The notes beneath the pieces were generated by a model. It worked only from the letters and a program-made list of their open reading frames with translations. It made no database searches and was not told the origin of the DNA. Made by a program: the position numbers and the translations under genes. A stretch of 64,000 nucleotides of DNA from Bacillota bacterium (GTDB lineage: Bacteria > Bacillota > Clostridia > Tissierellales > Peptoniphilaceae): contig JAEZWM010000017.1 of NCBI GenBank assembly GCA_023443025.1, forward strand, positions 62,001 through 126,000, in the 5' to 3' direction. Shown here piece after piece: positions 26,740 through 35,613 of this stretch (position 1 is the stretch's first letter; the number at the start of each line of letters is the position of its first letter).

Positions 26740-27586
26740 ATTTCCCCTCGCTTCTATCGAGTATTAATACTCTGTATAAATTCTTAAAATCAACTTTTGA
26801 CTCAACTACTATCTGAACTACTAACTCGTCTGTTAGGGTTACATCAATTACATCGCCTATATATATATCTTTAGGAAATACTCCCCCAATTCCTGAAGTT
26901 AGAAGCTTATCGCCGATTTTTATGTCTGACTCACTTTCAAAGACATAACCGGATAGCCCCTTTTCATTTCTACCGGTAAGCACTCCACCTTCCTGGGTTC
27001 TTGAATTTATAAATGCTATATTTGAATTTTCGTCAATGACGGAGGTGACCTTTGACCAGCTTTTAGCAACCTCTTCAACTTTCCCTACTATGGATTCAAT
27101 CGATGTAGAATCAGTTAAATTTACTCCGGTGAGTATTACATCTCCAACATTAACTCCGTCATCACTGCCTTTATCAATTGTAAAGTTGATAAAATAATTA
27201 CTTGGATCTTTCGCAATAATATTAGCACTTTTTAAATCATATTCTGTCTTTTTAATTAGATTGTACTCAGCCTCTAAAAACTCGGCTTTAGCAATGATAG
27301 ATGAGTATATTGCTATGTCTTCTTTGAGTTTTTGATTCTCTACCTTTAATTCCTCATACTCCGCTCTCATTTGGCGTGTACCAAAAAGATATACGAACAA
27401 CTCTTTTGACTTGGTAGTTGTAAAAGAAACCGCTCGGTTGACGGGTTCAAAAACCTTTCCTACAGCGCTTTCTGCAACTGATACCATGCCTGTATTTCTT
27501 GAACTAATCACCATCATTATTACGAGAATCAATACGGTTATAATAGGAATTATAATTTTCTTTCTATTTTCTGTATTCATAGTCAC
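26732..27586 (-). CDS. mreC: Rod-shape protein MreC
   Basis: MreC is a bitopic protein that links MreB filaments to the periplasmic-side wall machinery. The 284-residue product has one membrane helix (about residues 12-28), a coiled-coil segment (about 68-105) and the two beta-barrel MreC domain, with the conserved SNYFINFTIDKGSDDGV and LLTSGIGGVFPKDIYIG segments. It sits three bases from mreB and overlaps mreD. Length is normal. Confidence 0.95.
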   Translation of the reverse strand: MTMNTENRKKIIIPIITVLILVIMMVISSRNTGMVSVAESAVGKVFEPVNRAVSFTTTKSKELFVYLFGTRQMRAEYEELKVENQKLKEDIAIYSSIIAKAEFLEAEYNLIKKTEYDLKSANIIAKDPSNYFINFTIDKGSDDGVNVGDVILTGVNLTDSTSIESIVGKVEEVAKSWSKVTSVIDENSNIAFINSRTQEGGVLTGRNEKGLSGYVFESESDIKIGDKLLTSGIGGVFPKDIYIGDVIDVTLTDELVVQIVVESKVDFKNLYRVLILDRSEGKYE

Positions 27587-27589
27587 AAC

Positions 27590-28609
27590 CTACTTTATCC
27601 TACGAGACTTTTTGATTTGATTAAAATTCTTAATGATTTCACCGGTTCCTATTCCTGCACTCAACATAGGCTCATCATCAAGGACAAATGGCATATTTAT
27701 AGATCTTGAAAGAAGCTCCGGTATACCTCTAAGTTTTGAACTTCCTCCGGTAAGTAGTATTCCATTTTTCATTATATCCGAAGATAACTCAGGAGGCGTT
27801 CTTTCCAATACGGCTTTTATTCCATCTATTATATCGTAAACGGCAGGCAAAAGCTCTGAAGTCAACCTATTTGAGCTAATAGTAGTTTTCTTTGGCAACC
27901 CACTTATGAGGTCCCTTCCGGATACTTCATAGGTTTCATTTGTGTTTTGTTCAATACTACCAATATTTAGTTTGATATCTTCAGCAGTATTGTATCCAAT
28001 AACTAAATCGTATTCATTCTTAACATGTTCTATTATAATTTGATTTAATGTATCTCCACCTATAAAAACAGATTTAGAGCATACGATTCCTCCAAGTGAT
28101 ATAACAGCGATCTCCGTTGTACCCCCACCTATGTTAACAACCATATTGCCAGCCGGTTCAAACACAGGAAGACCAGCACCTAGTGCAGATGCTAAAGATT
28201 CCTCGATTAACAGTACATCCCTAGCTCCTGCTTGAAGCACTGCATCCTCAACCGCTCTTTTTTCAACATCGGTTATCCCTGATGGTATTGAAACTACAAC
28301 CCTCGATGAAATAAGTGCAAATCCGGATGAAGATTTATCAATAAAATACTTAAGCATTGCTTGAGTAATTTCATAATCGGATATTACGCCTTCTTCAAGG
28401 GGTCTCATTGCAACTATATTTCCGGGGGTTTTACCAACCATATCCCAAGCCCTTTGTCCAACAGCGACAATATCTCCATTATTAATATCTATTGCTACTA
28501 CTGAAGGTTCGTTGATAGTTATTCCTTTTTTATTAATAAAAACCAGTGTATTTATAGTACCTAAATCGATACCTATGTCTCCAGCTACAAGACTGAATAA
28601 TCTTCTCAT
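27590..28609 (-). CDS. mreB: Rod-shape determining actin homologue MreB
   Basis: MreB is the cytoskeletal actin-like ATPase that guides lateral wall synthesis. The 339-residue product starts its phosphate-1 motif at GIDLGTINTLVF (about residues 13-24), has phosphate-2 in NIGGGTTEIAVIS and the adenosine motif in LTGGSSKL. Length is standard. It lies 12 bases after radC and heads the mreBCD genes, indicating a rod-shaped or ovoid ancestor. No missing residues were noticed. Confidence 0.96.
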   Translation of the reverse strand: MRRLFSLVAGDIGIDLGTINTLVFINKKGITINEPSVVAIDINNGDIVAVGQRAWDMVGKTPGNIVAMRPLEEGVISDYEITQAMLKYFIDKSSSGFALISSRVVVSIPSGITDVEKRAVEDAVLQAGARDVLLIEESLASALGAGLPVFEPAGNMVVNIGGGTTEIAVISLGGIVCSKSVFIGGDTLNQIIIEHVKNEYDLVIGYNTAEDIKLNIGSIEQNTNETYEVSGRDLISGLPKKTTISSNRLTSELLPAVYDIIDGIKAVLERTPPELSSDIMKNGILLTGGSSKLRGIPELLSRSINMPFVLDDEPMLSAGIGTGEIIKNFNQIKKSRRIK

Positions 28610-28621
28610 AGTATTCTCCTA

Positions 28622-29404
28622 TTAAATAATATTTGCTTCTTTCATACTAAAATACTCATTATAACCAATTATCAAGTGATCAAGTATATTGATTCCCAGT
28701 ATTTTAGCTCCTTCTATCAGTCTTTCGGTGACAGCGATATCTTCTCTTGAAGGATTTGTGTCTCCAGAAGGATGATTATGTATAAGGATGATTGCATTTG
28801 CACTTCTTTTTATAGCCATTCTAAACACTTCTCTTGGATTGACTATCGATCTATTTAAATCTCCAGTAGATATTCTAACTTCTCCTATAACCTGATTTTT
28901 AGTATCAAGTAATAGTAGAGAAAAATGCTCTCTTTCTTCGTACTTGTATCTCTCCATAAAAATTTCAGCTACAGATTCCGGAGAACTAATTTTTATATCT
29001 CTTATTGATTTCCTACGGCATAATCTTTTACCTAGTTCCAGACCGGCAACAAGTCTTGAAGCTTTTGTCTGCCCTATGCCTTTAATCTCCATGAACTCTT
29101 CTACAGTTGCTTCCATAAGCGACTCATGGTTTCCAATATGTACTAGAACTTTATTTGCAAGTTCTATTGCCGATTCGGTTCTTGAACCAGTTCCAATCAG
29201 TATTGCAAATAATTCTGTATCACTAAGAGCTTCCCTTCCTTCAAACATGAGTTTCTCAATTGGTCTATCATATTCGTTCAAATCTTTTATTCTAACGCGA
29301 TTTGTTTCTGTAAAATTAAAATATTCGCTCTTTTCTGTTGATTGTTTAATTGCATTGGGTTCTATTAGTTCTACAACAATATCCTGTAAAAACTCTTCCG
29401 TCAT
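28622..29404 (-). CDS. radC: RadC family JAB/MPN domain protein
   Basis: This 260-residue protein has the RadC layout: an N-terminal helix-hairpin-helix region (MEIKGIGQTKASRL at about residues 100-115) and a C-terminal JAB1/MPN metalloprotease-like domain. The metal motif HNHPSGDTNPSREDI lies at about 210. It was historically called a DNA-repair protein, but that role is doubtful; the domain suggests a peptidase or nuclease-like enzyme. It begins at the last base of the Gx transporter gene and precedes mreB, a very common arrangement in Firmicutes. Confidence 0.95.
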   Translation of the reverse strand: MTEEFLQDIVVELIEPNAIKQSTEKSEYFNFTETNRVRIKDLNEYDRPIEKLMFEGREALSDTELFAILIGTGSRTESAIELANKVLVHIGNHESLMEATVEEFMEIKGIGQTKASRLVAGLELGKRLCRRKSIRDIKISSPESVAEIFMERYKYEEREHFSLLLLDTKNQVIGEVRISTGDLNRSIVNPREVFRMAIKRSANAIILIHNHPSGDTNPSREDIAVTERLIEGAKILGINILDHLIIGYNEYFSMKEANII

Positions 29405-29916
29405 TAGCTCCTCCTCATATTTTGAAAGTCAAGTCTCCTCAAATGGTTTGAAATATACTTAGAAGATATACCAACAAAGTATCCTGTAAATAAACCTACA
29501 ATTATCAATACAGGTAGATAAGAATACATTTTTATATTTTCTGTAATTAGTGCCGCAACAGTTATTTGTGCAAAGTTATGCGCAGAAGCACCAAGTATAC
29601 TTACACCTATTAAGCTGAATATATTACTAAAATATCTATAAGTGAACCACATAACAACAACTGATAACACTGATCCTGCCATACTATAAAGCATGCTACT
29701 TACAGAACCTGCTACCAGCATTAAAACTAAAGATTTCAGCACTGCTACTATAAATCCCTCTTTAAATCCAAATAAAATTAAAGTCACTAAAATAACCATA
29801 TTTGAAAGCCCAAGTTTAGCACCCGGTGCAATGAAGGGCAATGGTAATGACATCTCGAGTATTGAAAGTGCTAAGGCTGTTGCCACAAGCACCGCTAAGT
29901 ATATATATCTTCTCAT
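29404..29916 (-). CDS. Gx transporter family membrane protein
   Basis: This 170-residue protein has about five membrane helices and belongs to the family annotated as Gx transporter or, earlier, heptaprenyl diphosphate synthase component I. The LPFIAPGAKLGLSNMVILVTLILFG-like segment near residues 26-50 is diagnostic and resembles S-components of ECF transporters. The gene follows the NusG-II protein gene by 14 bases. In many Clostridia these two accompany rnf or polyprenyl genes. The substrate is unknown. Confidence 0.85.
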   Translation of the reverse strand: MRRYIYLAVLVATALALSILEMSLPLPFIAPGAKLGLSNMVILVTLILFGFKEGFIVAVLKSLVLMLVAGSVSSMLYSMAGSVLSVVVMWFTYRYFSNIFSLIGVSILGASAHNFAQITVAALITENIKMYSYLPVLIIVGLFTGYFVGISSKYISNHLRRLDFQNMRRS

Positions 29917-29930
29917 AAAATACCACTATT

Positions 29931-30311
29931 CTAATAATTTATATGATCTATATCGTCCGGTTCATCTTCATTAATAATTTCTATTACCAATTTGTGAGGT
30001 AGACATACCAGGGTTTCACCCGGCTTCGATATCCATCCTTGCTTAACATCGATTTTATCCTTACAATCAGCCTCAATAACTCTAACTTTTTTATCTCCAA
30101 TTTCGATGATATTATAACCATGATCGGTTTCAATTCTATATGTCTCACCAATTAGGCTGTCAGCTAACTGAATCTTTTTAACTTCACTACCATCAACCTG
30201 AACGCTTACGTACGCATTATCTGAAACAACATTATTTTTATTTATAATAAATGTTAATGCAATTGACAAAATCACAAGAGCTATTATTAAAATCTTGTCT
30301 CCTATTTTCAT
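29931..30311 (-). CDS. NusG domain II-containing membrane-anchored protein
   Basis: This 126-residue protein has one N-terminal membrane helix (about residues 7-24) and an extracytoplasmic NusG-II-like beta domain ending in the typical GWISKPGETLVCLPHKLVIEI segment. Such proteins usually sit beside Gx transporter and Rnf genes, as here. It probably starts the long transcript that runs through radC and mreB, with TAGGAGAA before its ATG. The function is unknown. Confidence 0.85.
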   Translation of the reverse strand: MKIGDKILIIALVILSIALTFIINKNNVVSDNAYVSVQVDGSEVKKIQLADSLIGETYRIETDHGYNIIEIGDKKVRVIEADCKDKIDVKQGWISKPGETLVCLPHKLVIEIINEDEPDDIDHINY

Positions 30312-30339
30312 TCATTTCTCCTAAAAGATTATATTTATA

Positions 30340-30367
30340 GTTTATCACTCTTGCTTGCTTTTAACAA
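30340..30367 (-). promoter_or_regulatory. Possible promoter ahead of the NusG-II/radC/mre genes
   Basis: On the minus strand TTGTTA (30367-30362), 16 bases and TGA-TAAACT (30345-30340, with an extended -10 TG) lie about 30 bases before the start codon. The match is moderate. The preceding rnfB terminator makes a promoter here necessary. Confidence 0.4.
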
Positions 30368-30412
30368 GTTTTGATAGTCGTTTTCATTGAATTAATCAAA
30401 TCTTTTGAATAA

Positions 30413-30440
30413 AAAAGCATACCACATTTAGTGATATGCT
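30413..30440 (-). terminator. Terminator of the rnf operon
   Basis: Read on the minus strand, AAAAGCATATCAC pairs with GTGGTATGCTTTT (one U-G pair) around TAAAT and runs into further T residues. It begins 14 bases after the rnfB stop. Confidence 0.88.
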
Positions 30441-30453
30441 TTTATTAATAATC

Positions 30454-31329
30454 TTAACTGGCTTCAGCTTCTGCCTCTTTTTTCTCAGCTGCTTTTTTTC
30501 TATCTTCTTCAGCTTTTCTTTCAAGACCAGGATATATACATTTAGTTGGGCATTTTGCGATAGCATTGTCTAATGCTTCAACATCTACATTATCAGGATC
30601 ATACACTGCTGTTGCTAGGAAGTCTTCTACTTCGAATCCTTCCGGATACTGTTTAACACAAATCTTACAGCCTATGCATCCCACCTTACATGCAGCACGA
30701 ACTGCCTTACCGGGATCGTGACTCTTGCATTTAACTACCGAGTCCATGTCGTATGGGTACATTTCGATTATGTGTTTAGGACATGCTTCAACACATTTTA
30801 GACATGCTGTACATTTGTCTTTGTCGATAATTGCAAGTCCATCAACCATTTCAATTGCACCAAACTGACATACATCTTTACAAGTTCCTCCGCCTAGACA
30901 GCCGTAAGAACAAGTTTTATTTCCTTCCTGTAGTGCAGCAATTGATCTACAATCCGCAATACCTTCGTAGTTATATTTATTAGAAGCTCTTTCATTAGTT
31001 CCTTGGCAAAGTACTACTGCTACTTCTTTAGCAGCTTCTACAGCCTCTTGTCCCATGATTCTTGCAAGATCCTCGATTAATGCTTGACCTCCTATAGGAC
31101 ATTTATCTATTGGCGCTCCATCAAGAGCGATGGCTTTCGCAAGTCCATCACAGCCGGGAAATCCACAAGCACCACAGTTAGCACCTGGAAGTGCATTTCT
31201 AACTTCTTCGACTTTTCTATTTACGGCTACATGAAAAACTTTTGAAGCATAGGAAAGAAGTGCTGCAAATGCAATTCCTAACCCCCCTAGAACTGCAACC
31301 GGCATTAATATCGTATTTATATTTTCCAT
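30454..31329 (-). CDS. rnfB: Rnf complex subunit B (iron-sulfur protein)
   Basis: RnfB carries electrons inside the sodium- or proton-pumping ferredoxin:NAD oxidoreductase. The 291-residue protein has an N-terminal membrane helix, the Fe4S domain (CGACGFPGCDGLAKAI at about residues 47-62) and several ferredoxin-type clusters, including CTACLKCVEACP and CIGCKIC. The C-terminal tail is Lys/Glu/Ala-rich. It is last in the rnfCDGEAB order typical of Clostridia, 10 bases from rnfA, and is followed by a terminator. Confidence 0.95.
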   Translation of the reverse strand: MENINTILMPVAVLGGLGIAFAALLSYASKVFHVAVNRKVEEVRNALPGANCGACGFPGCDGLAKAIALDGAPIDKCPIGGQALIEDLARIMGQEAVEAAKEVAVVLCQGTNERASNKYNYEGIADCRSIAALQEGNKTCSYGCLGGGTCKDVCQFGAIEMVDGLAIIDKDKCTACLKCVEACPKHIIEMYPYDMDSVVKCKSHDPGKAVRAACKVGCIGCKICVKQYPEGFEVEDFLATAVYDPDNVDVEALDNAIAKCPTKCIYPGLERKAEEDRKKAAEKKEAEAEAS

Positions 31330-31339
31330 TATTTGCCTC

Positions 31340-31915
31340 CTATACTAAACCTGAGAAGCCCATAAATGCAATCGACATAAGTCCAATTGTAAATAGAGCC
31401 GCAGGAACTCCCTTAAAGTACTCAGGAATATCAGCATGTTCAAGTTTTTCTCTAATAGAAGCAAGTACTACTATAGCGATAATAAATCCTATAGATGCTC
31501 CTATTGCGTTAGCAACTACTTCGTATATCTTATACTCAGCTTCGATATTAAGTATTGCAACACCGAGCACTACACAGTTAGTTGTGATAAGTGGTAGATA
31601 AACTCCAAGAGCATTATAAAGATTTGGAGAAGTCTTTTTAAGTACCATCTCAACAAATTGTACCAATGTTGCAATTACAAGTATAAATACTATCGTTTGT
31701 AAGTATTGTAATCCTAATACATCCAGGATAAATCTTTGGATTGCATATGTAATAACAGAAGCCATTGTTATAACAAAAGTTACAGCCAATCCCATTCCAA
31801 ACGCTGTTTCAGTTTTTTGAGAAACTCCAAGTACCGGACAAATCCCTAAAAACTGAGCTAAAACGAAGTTGTTAACAAATATGGATCCAATTATAATTGT
31901 AAAAACATTACTCAT
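31340..31915 (-). CDS. rnfA: Rnf complex subunit A
   Basis: This 191-residue integral membrane subunit with about six helices is homologous to NqrE/RnfA and paralogous to RnfE next to it. Typical segments are NNFVLAQFLGICPVLGVS (about residues 14-31) and LPLITTNCVVLGVAI, whose Cys residues help bind an intramembrane iron-sulfur centre. The start shares one base with the rnfE stop. Length is as expected. Confidence 0.96.
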   Translation of the reverse strand: MSNVFTIIIGSIFVNNFVLAQFLGICPVLGVSQKTETAFGMGLAVTFVITMASVITYAIQRFILDVLGLQYLQTIVFILVIATLVQFVEMVLKKTSPNLYNALGVYLPLITTNCVVLGVAILNIEAEYKIYEVVANAIGASIGFIIAIVVLASIREKLEHADIPEYFKGVPAALFTIGLMSIAFMGFSGLV

Positions 31916-32526
31916 TATTTATGTCCTCCTGTTAACTCTTTGTTCTTTGACCTAGTAAGAAGTATGTTAAATACCCCTATCATAATTCCAAGTATGATAT
32001 ATGCCCCAGGTGCTTGTGTGAAGACTCCGATTACATAATCCTCCGGAATGATTCTTGCACCCATAAGTGTTCCAGAGCCAAATAATTCTCTAATAGCTGC
32101 CAGTATAACAACAGAAACTGTGTAACCTGCACTTTGTCCAAGAGCATCTACAATAGATTCAACAACAGTTCTCTTAGAAGCAAATGATTCTGCTCTTGCA
32201 AGTATTATACAGTTAACAACGATAAGTGGAATAAAGATACCAAGTGCTTGGTTAAGTGCAGGCATAAATGCTTCCATCATCATCTTAACAATCGTTACAA
32301 AGGTCGCTATTATTACTATATATGAAGGAATTCTAACTTTATCAGGTATGAAATTCCTAAGTAATGAAACTACAATATTTGAACCAAGTAATACAAATGT
32401 TACAGCTGCTCCCATTCCAATTGCATTTACTACTGTTGTAGTAATGGCTAATACAGAACAGAGTCCAACCAGCTGAACGATAACCGGGTTATTCTTAAAT
32501 ATCCCATCAAAAAATACATTTTTCAT
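31915..32526 (-). CDS. rnfE: Rnf complex subunit E
   Basis: This 203-residue integral membrane subunit is related to RnfA and NqrD. It shows the N-terminal GIFKNNPVIVQLVGLCSVLA segment and the IPLIVVNCIILARAE helix with the conserved Cys. It is followed at one base overlap by rnfA and lies 10 bases after rnfG. It forms the ion-conducting core with RnfA and RnfD. No oddities were seen. Confidence 0.96.
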   Translation of the reverse strand: MKNVFFDGIFKNNPVIVQLVGLCSVLAITTTVVNAIGMGAAVTFVLLGSNIVVSLLRNFIPDKVRIPSYIVIIATFVTIVKMMMEAFMPALNQALGIFIPLIVVNCIILARAESFASKRTVVESIVDALGQSAGYTVSVVILAAIRELFGSGTLMGARIIPEDYVIGVFTQAPGAYIILGIMIGVFNILLTRSKNKELTGGHK

Positions 32527-32536
32527 CTCGTCACCT

Positions 32537-33112
32537 CTACTTTATTAGCGCTCTGGCAATTTCCATGGTATCATTTAGACCATTTAGGATAGCCTTTGTT
32601 GTAATTGTGGACCCACTGATTGCTTGAATGTCATAATCGGTTGAAGGAGACTCTACAGCTGTAAGCTCTTGATCTGTCTTGTTTCCTGTTATGCCTTCTG
32701 CAAACCATGGTTCTTCACATTGTTTACCAAATCCAGGTGTCTCTGTATGGTTAAGGACCTTGAAACCTTGAATCTCTCCTTCTTTGGATACTCCAACTAT
32801 AAATTCAATCGTTCCATCAAAACCACCCTTAGCTACGGTTCTAAAAATATATCCTACTGCATCAGATCCACCCATTACCTTAAATACTTCATGTACAGCA
32901 TGCTCCTCAGGTTTAATCCCTTCAAGTTCAGAAGCTTCCATGTGCTCAATCTTTTCAGCAGATGGATAAGCATCCTGAAGTGATTCAGCAAGCTTTTTAG
33001 CTTGTTGGTCAGCTATTACAGGAGCGGTAAAACCATTTGCCAGTGCAAGAACAAGTCCTGCGACAGCAGTTATAAGAAAAAGTCTTACGACTAGTGTTCT
33101 AAGTTCTTTCAT
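32537..33112 (-). CDS. rnfG: Rnf complex subunit G (flavoprotein)
   Basis: This 191-residue subunit has one membrane anchor (about residues 8-28) and an extracytoplasmic FMN-binding domain. The flavin-accepting threonine lies in SGSTITTKAI (about residues 165-174), the RnfG/NqrC motif modified by ApbE. No apbE is in the window. The segment ETPGFGKQCEEPWF is also typical. It overlaps rnfD by four bases. Confidence 0.95.
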   Translation of the reverse strand: MKELRTLVVRLFLITAVAGLVLALANGFTAPVIADQQAKKLAESLQDAYPSAEKIEHMEASELEGIKPEEHAVHEVFKVMGGSDAVGYIFRTVAKGGFDGTIEFIVGVSKEGEIQGFKVLNHTETPGFGKQCEEPWFAEGITGNKTDQELTAVESPSTDYDIQAISGSTITTKAILNGLNDTMEIARALIK

Positions 33113-34068
33113 CTCTTGCCACCTCCAGAACCAAATGTTTTATCAGAAGTGAATTTTTCTATTAGTGGTACACACATATTCATTATGATAATTGCAAAAG
33201 ATACTCCTTCAGGATATCCTCCAAACTTTCTAATTATTGCAGTTAAAAGTCCGCATCCAAATGCAAATACCAACTGTCCTTTTCTAGTTACCGGAGCAGA
33301 TGCATAGTCTGTTGCCATAAAAAATGCTCCAAGTATCAGTCCACCTGTCAATAAGTGGAATAGGATATCATTTACGCTGCCACCAAATAGTACGACTGCT
33401 ACTAGTGTAGTTGCAATATATACTAGTGGAATTCTTAAACTTATTACTTTTCTAAATACTAAATATGCAGCACCGATTAGTAGTGCAACTTTTGAAACTT
33501 CTCCCATTGAACCTGCCATGTTACCAATGAACATATTGATTTCAGTAGGAGTAGGCCCACCTGAAAGTGGAGTTACCATTGAAACCATATCTGTAAGCGG
33601 TTCAGTAAATTTCCCCATATCTTTAGCAAAAGAAGCCATTAGAACAGCTCTTGCAGCAAGTGCAGGATTCATAAAGTTAGAGCCAAGTCCTCCGAAGAAC
33701 TGCTTAACCACTACAATGGCAAATACAGAACCTACAACTAATTTCCATATAGGAAAAGATACCGGTACATTAAGAGCTAAGAGAAGCCCGGTAACAACAG
33801 CTGACAAATCTCTAATAGTTATTTCTTTCTTAAATAATTTCTGAATTAATGCTTCGGATGCAACAGCAGCAATTACTGATGCAGCTATTAATAGTAACGC
33901 CCTCATTCCGAAAAAGTATACAGCTGCGATACTAGTTGGGACCAATGCAATAATTACATCCAGCATTATTCTAGATACTGTTTCATTCGATCTAATATGA
34001 GGAGATGAAGACACAACGAGAAGATCGTCTAGGACGACTTCATTTCCTCTTACTTCAGTGTTTTCCAT
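33109..34068 (-). CDS. rnfD: Rnf complex subunit D (flavoprotein)
   Basis: This 319-residue integral membrane subunit related to NqrB has about nine helices. The FGGLGSNFMNPALAARAVLMASF segment is diagnostic, and the following TPLSGGPTPTE loop should carry the covalently bound FMN. The C-terminal FAIIIMNMCVPLIEKFT segment is typical. It lies 12 bases from rnfC and overlaps rnfG. Together with RnfG it relays electrons outside the cytosol. Confidence 0.95.
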   Translation of the reverse strand: MENTEVRGNEVVLDDLLVVSSSPHIRSNETVSRIMLDVIIALVPTSIAAVYFFGMRALLLIAASVIAAVASEALIQKLFKKEITIRDLSAVVTGLLLALNVPVSFPIWKLVVGSVFAIVVVKQFFGGLGSNFMNPALAARAVLMASFAKDMGKFTEPLTDMVSMVTPLSGGPTPTEINMFIGNMAGSMGEVSKVALLIGAAYLVFRKVISLRIPLVYIATTLVAVVLFGGSVNDILFHLLTGGLILGAFFMATDYASAPVTRKGQLVFAFGCGLLTAIIRKFGGYPEGVSFAIIIMNMCVPLIEKFTSDKTFGSGGGKR

Positions 34069-34080
34069 ATTTTCCTCCTA

Positions 34081-35406
34081 TTATACCCTTTGTGATTGTT
34101 TTCTTGTTTCTCGTTTACCTAGTCTAATTGTCTCTAATAAAGGTCTTTTAGCTGGACAAATATAAGAACATGAACCACATTCAATACAGTCCATTATCTT
34201 AAGTTCGGTTGCAGACTCATAATCTCCATGTCTAACCATTGATTCTAAATAAAGTGGTTGTAAAAATACAGGACAGACATCTAAGCATTTACCACATTTA
34301 ATACAAGCTTCAACCTTTACAGGTGCAGCCTCTTCTTCGGTCATGACTAGTACCCCACCGGTAGCTTTCACAGTTGGAGCATCAATTGTAAACTGAGCCT
34401 CACCCATCATTGGCCCACCGATGATGATCTTACCAGGCTTTACTTTAAAACCACCCGCAGCCTCTATTAAGTAGCTTAATGGTACACCAACTTTAGCCAT
34501 TACGTTTACAGGTGATTTCAGTGCATTTCCTGTAACAGTTACGATTCTTTCATAAAGAGGCTTTCCTGTTGTTACTGCTTCATAAATACTATGTGATGTG
34601 TATGCATTTATAACGACTACTCCAACATCCATTGGAAGACCACCCGAAGGTACATGTCGTTTGGTAGCTGCATCGATAATTCTCTTTTCATCACCTTGTG
34701 GGTACTTTGGCTTAAGTGTAACTACTTCGATAGCAGTATCGCCACTAAGTTCACTCTTAAGTGCTTCGATTGCATCCGGCTTATTTGTTTCCACGCAAAT
34801 ATAACCCTTCTCAGCATCTACAGCTTTCATTGCAAGCTTTAAGCCTCCAATTACTTTTTTCGGATTAATTTCCATAATCTTTTGATCGGCTGTTAGATAG
34901 GGTTCGCATTCAGCACCATTTACTAGTACTGTGTCAATTTTGATATCCTCCGGAGGAGATAGTTTGATATGGGTAGGAAAAGCAGCACCGCCAAGCCCGG
35001 CAATACCGGCCTCTTTAACGATTTCTATAATTTCACTTTTACTAACCTGATCGATGCTTCTGTTTTTCACATCGTATCCAATCTCATCCAGTCCATCTGA
35101 TTCAATTGTAATTGCATTACATCTTACACCTGATGGAGTAATAATTTCTGAAATAGATTTGACTTCCCCTGATACACTCGAGTGTACAGGAATGGACATA
35201 AAAGCTTTGGACTCACCAATTTTCTCTCCAACCAACACACGGTCTCCCACCTTGACCAAACTTTCACAAGGAACCCCGATATGTTGCTGCAGAGCAATGG
35301 TTACAGTTGTTGGACTAATACCTGCTTCTACAGGCTTATCGCATGTCAATTCTTTGAAATCATGCATATGTACTCCGCCCTTGAAACTCATGTTTTCAAG
35401 ACTCAT
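34081..35406 (-). CDS. rnfC: Rnf complex subunit C (NADH-binding)
   Basis: RnfC is the peripheral NADH/FMN-binding subunit of Rnf. The 441-residue protein has an N-terminal barrel-sandwich segment, an NADH-binding fold (GIAGLGGAAFPTHIKL at about residues 130-145, NGAECEPYLTADQ at about 160) and two 4Fe-4S clusters, CIKCGKCLDVCP (about 365) and CIECGSCSYICP (about 405). ATG at 35406 follows GAGAGGTGG and fits best; later in-frame ATGs are possible. It leads the rnf operon, just 41 bases after tRNA-Leu(GAG). Confidence 0.95.
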   Translation of the reverse strand: MSLENMSFKGGVHMHDFKELTCDKPVEAGISPTTVTIALQQHIGVPCESLVKVGDRVLVGEKIGESKAFMSIPVHSSVSGEVKSISEIITPSGVRCNAITIESDGLDEIGYDVKNRSIDQVSKSEIIEIVKEAGIAGLGGAAFPTHIKLSPPEDIKIDTVLVNGAECEPYLTADQKIMEINPKKVIGGLKLAMKAVDAEKGYICVETNKPDAIEALKSELSGDTAIEVVTLKPKYPQGDEKRIIDAATKRHVPSGGLPMDVGVVVINAYTSHSIYEAVTTGKPLYERIVTVTGNALKSPVNVMAKVGVPLSYLIEAAGGFKVKPGKIIIGGPMMGEAQFTIDAPTVKATGGVLVMTEEEAAPVKVEACIKCGKCLDVCPVFLQPLYLESMVRHGDYESATELKIMDCIECGSCSYICPAKRPLLETIRLGKRETRKQSQRV

Positions 35407-35447
35407 GTAATTCCACCTCTCATTTATTAAATTTTAATTCATTACAT

Positions 35448-35534
35448 TGGTGCAGAAAGGGGGACTCGAACCCCCATGAGCATTCGCTCACTACCCCCTC
35501 AAGATAGCGTGTCTACCAATTCCACCACTTCTGC
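35448..35534 (-). tRNA. tRNA-Leu (anticodon GAG)
   Basis: On the minus strand the acceptor GCAGAAG pairs with TTTCTGC, and the 3' CCA is encoded. The D-arm has GGAATTGGTAGAC. The anticodon stem CTATC/GGTAG encloses loop TTGAGGG, giving GAG for CUC/CUU. A long variable arm (TGAGCGAATGCTCA) confirms class II leucine. The T-arm is GGGGG-TTCGAGT-CCCCC. It lies just upstream of rnfC on the same strand. Confidence 0.96.
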
Positions 35535-35552
35535 TTTTTGGTCACTGTCCTT

Positions 35553-35580
35553 ATTATATAGTATTTTCAATATTTTTCAA
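35553..35580 (-). promoter_or_regulatory. Promoter of tRNA-Leu(GAG), probably also of rnf
   Basis: On the minus strand TTGAAA (35580-35575), 16 bases and TATAAT (35558-35553) place the start about 12 bases before the tRNA. No terminator or convincing promoter separates the tRNA from rnfC. Confidence 0.7.
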
Positions 35581-35613
35581 TAGCTGAATCATTAAAATAC
35601 GTATAATATATCA

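Noticed and set aside
28944..29462. Plus-strand 172-codon frame across radC
   Set aside because: Antisense to radC and the Gx transporter end; composition and position mark it as a shadow.
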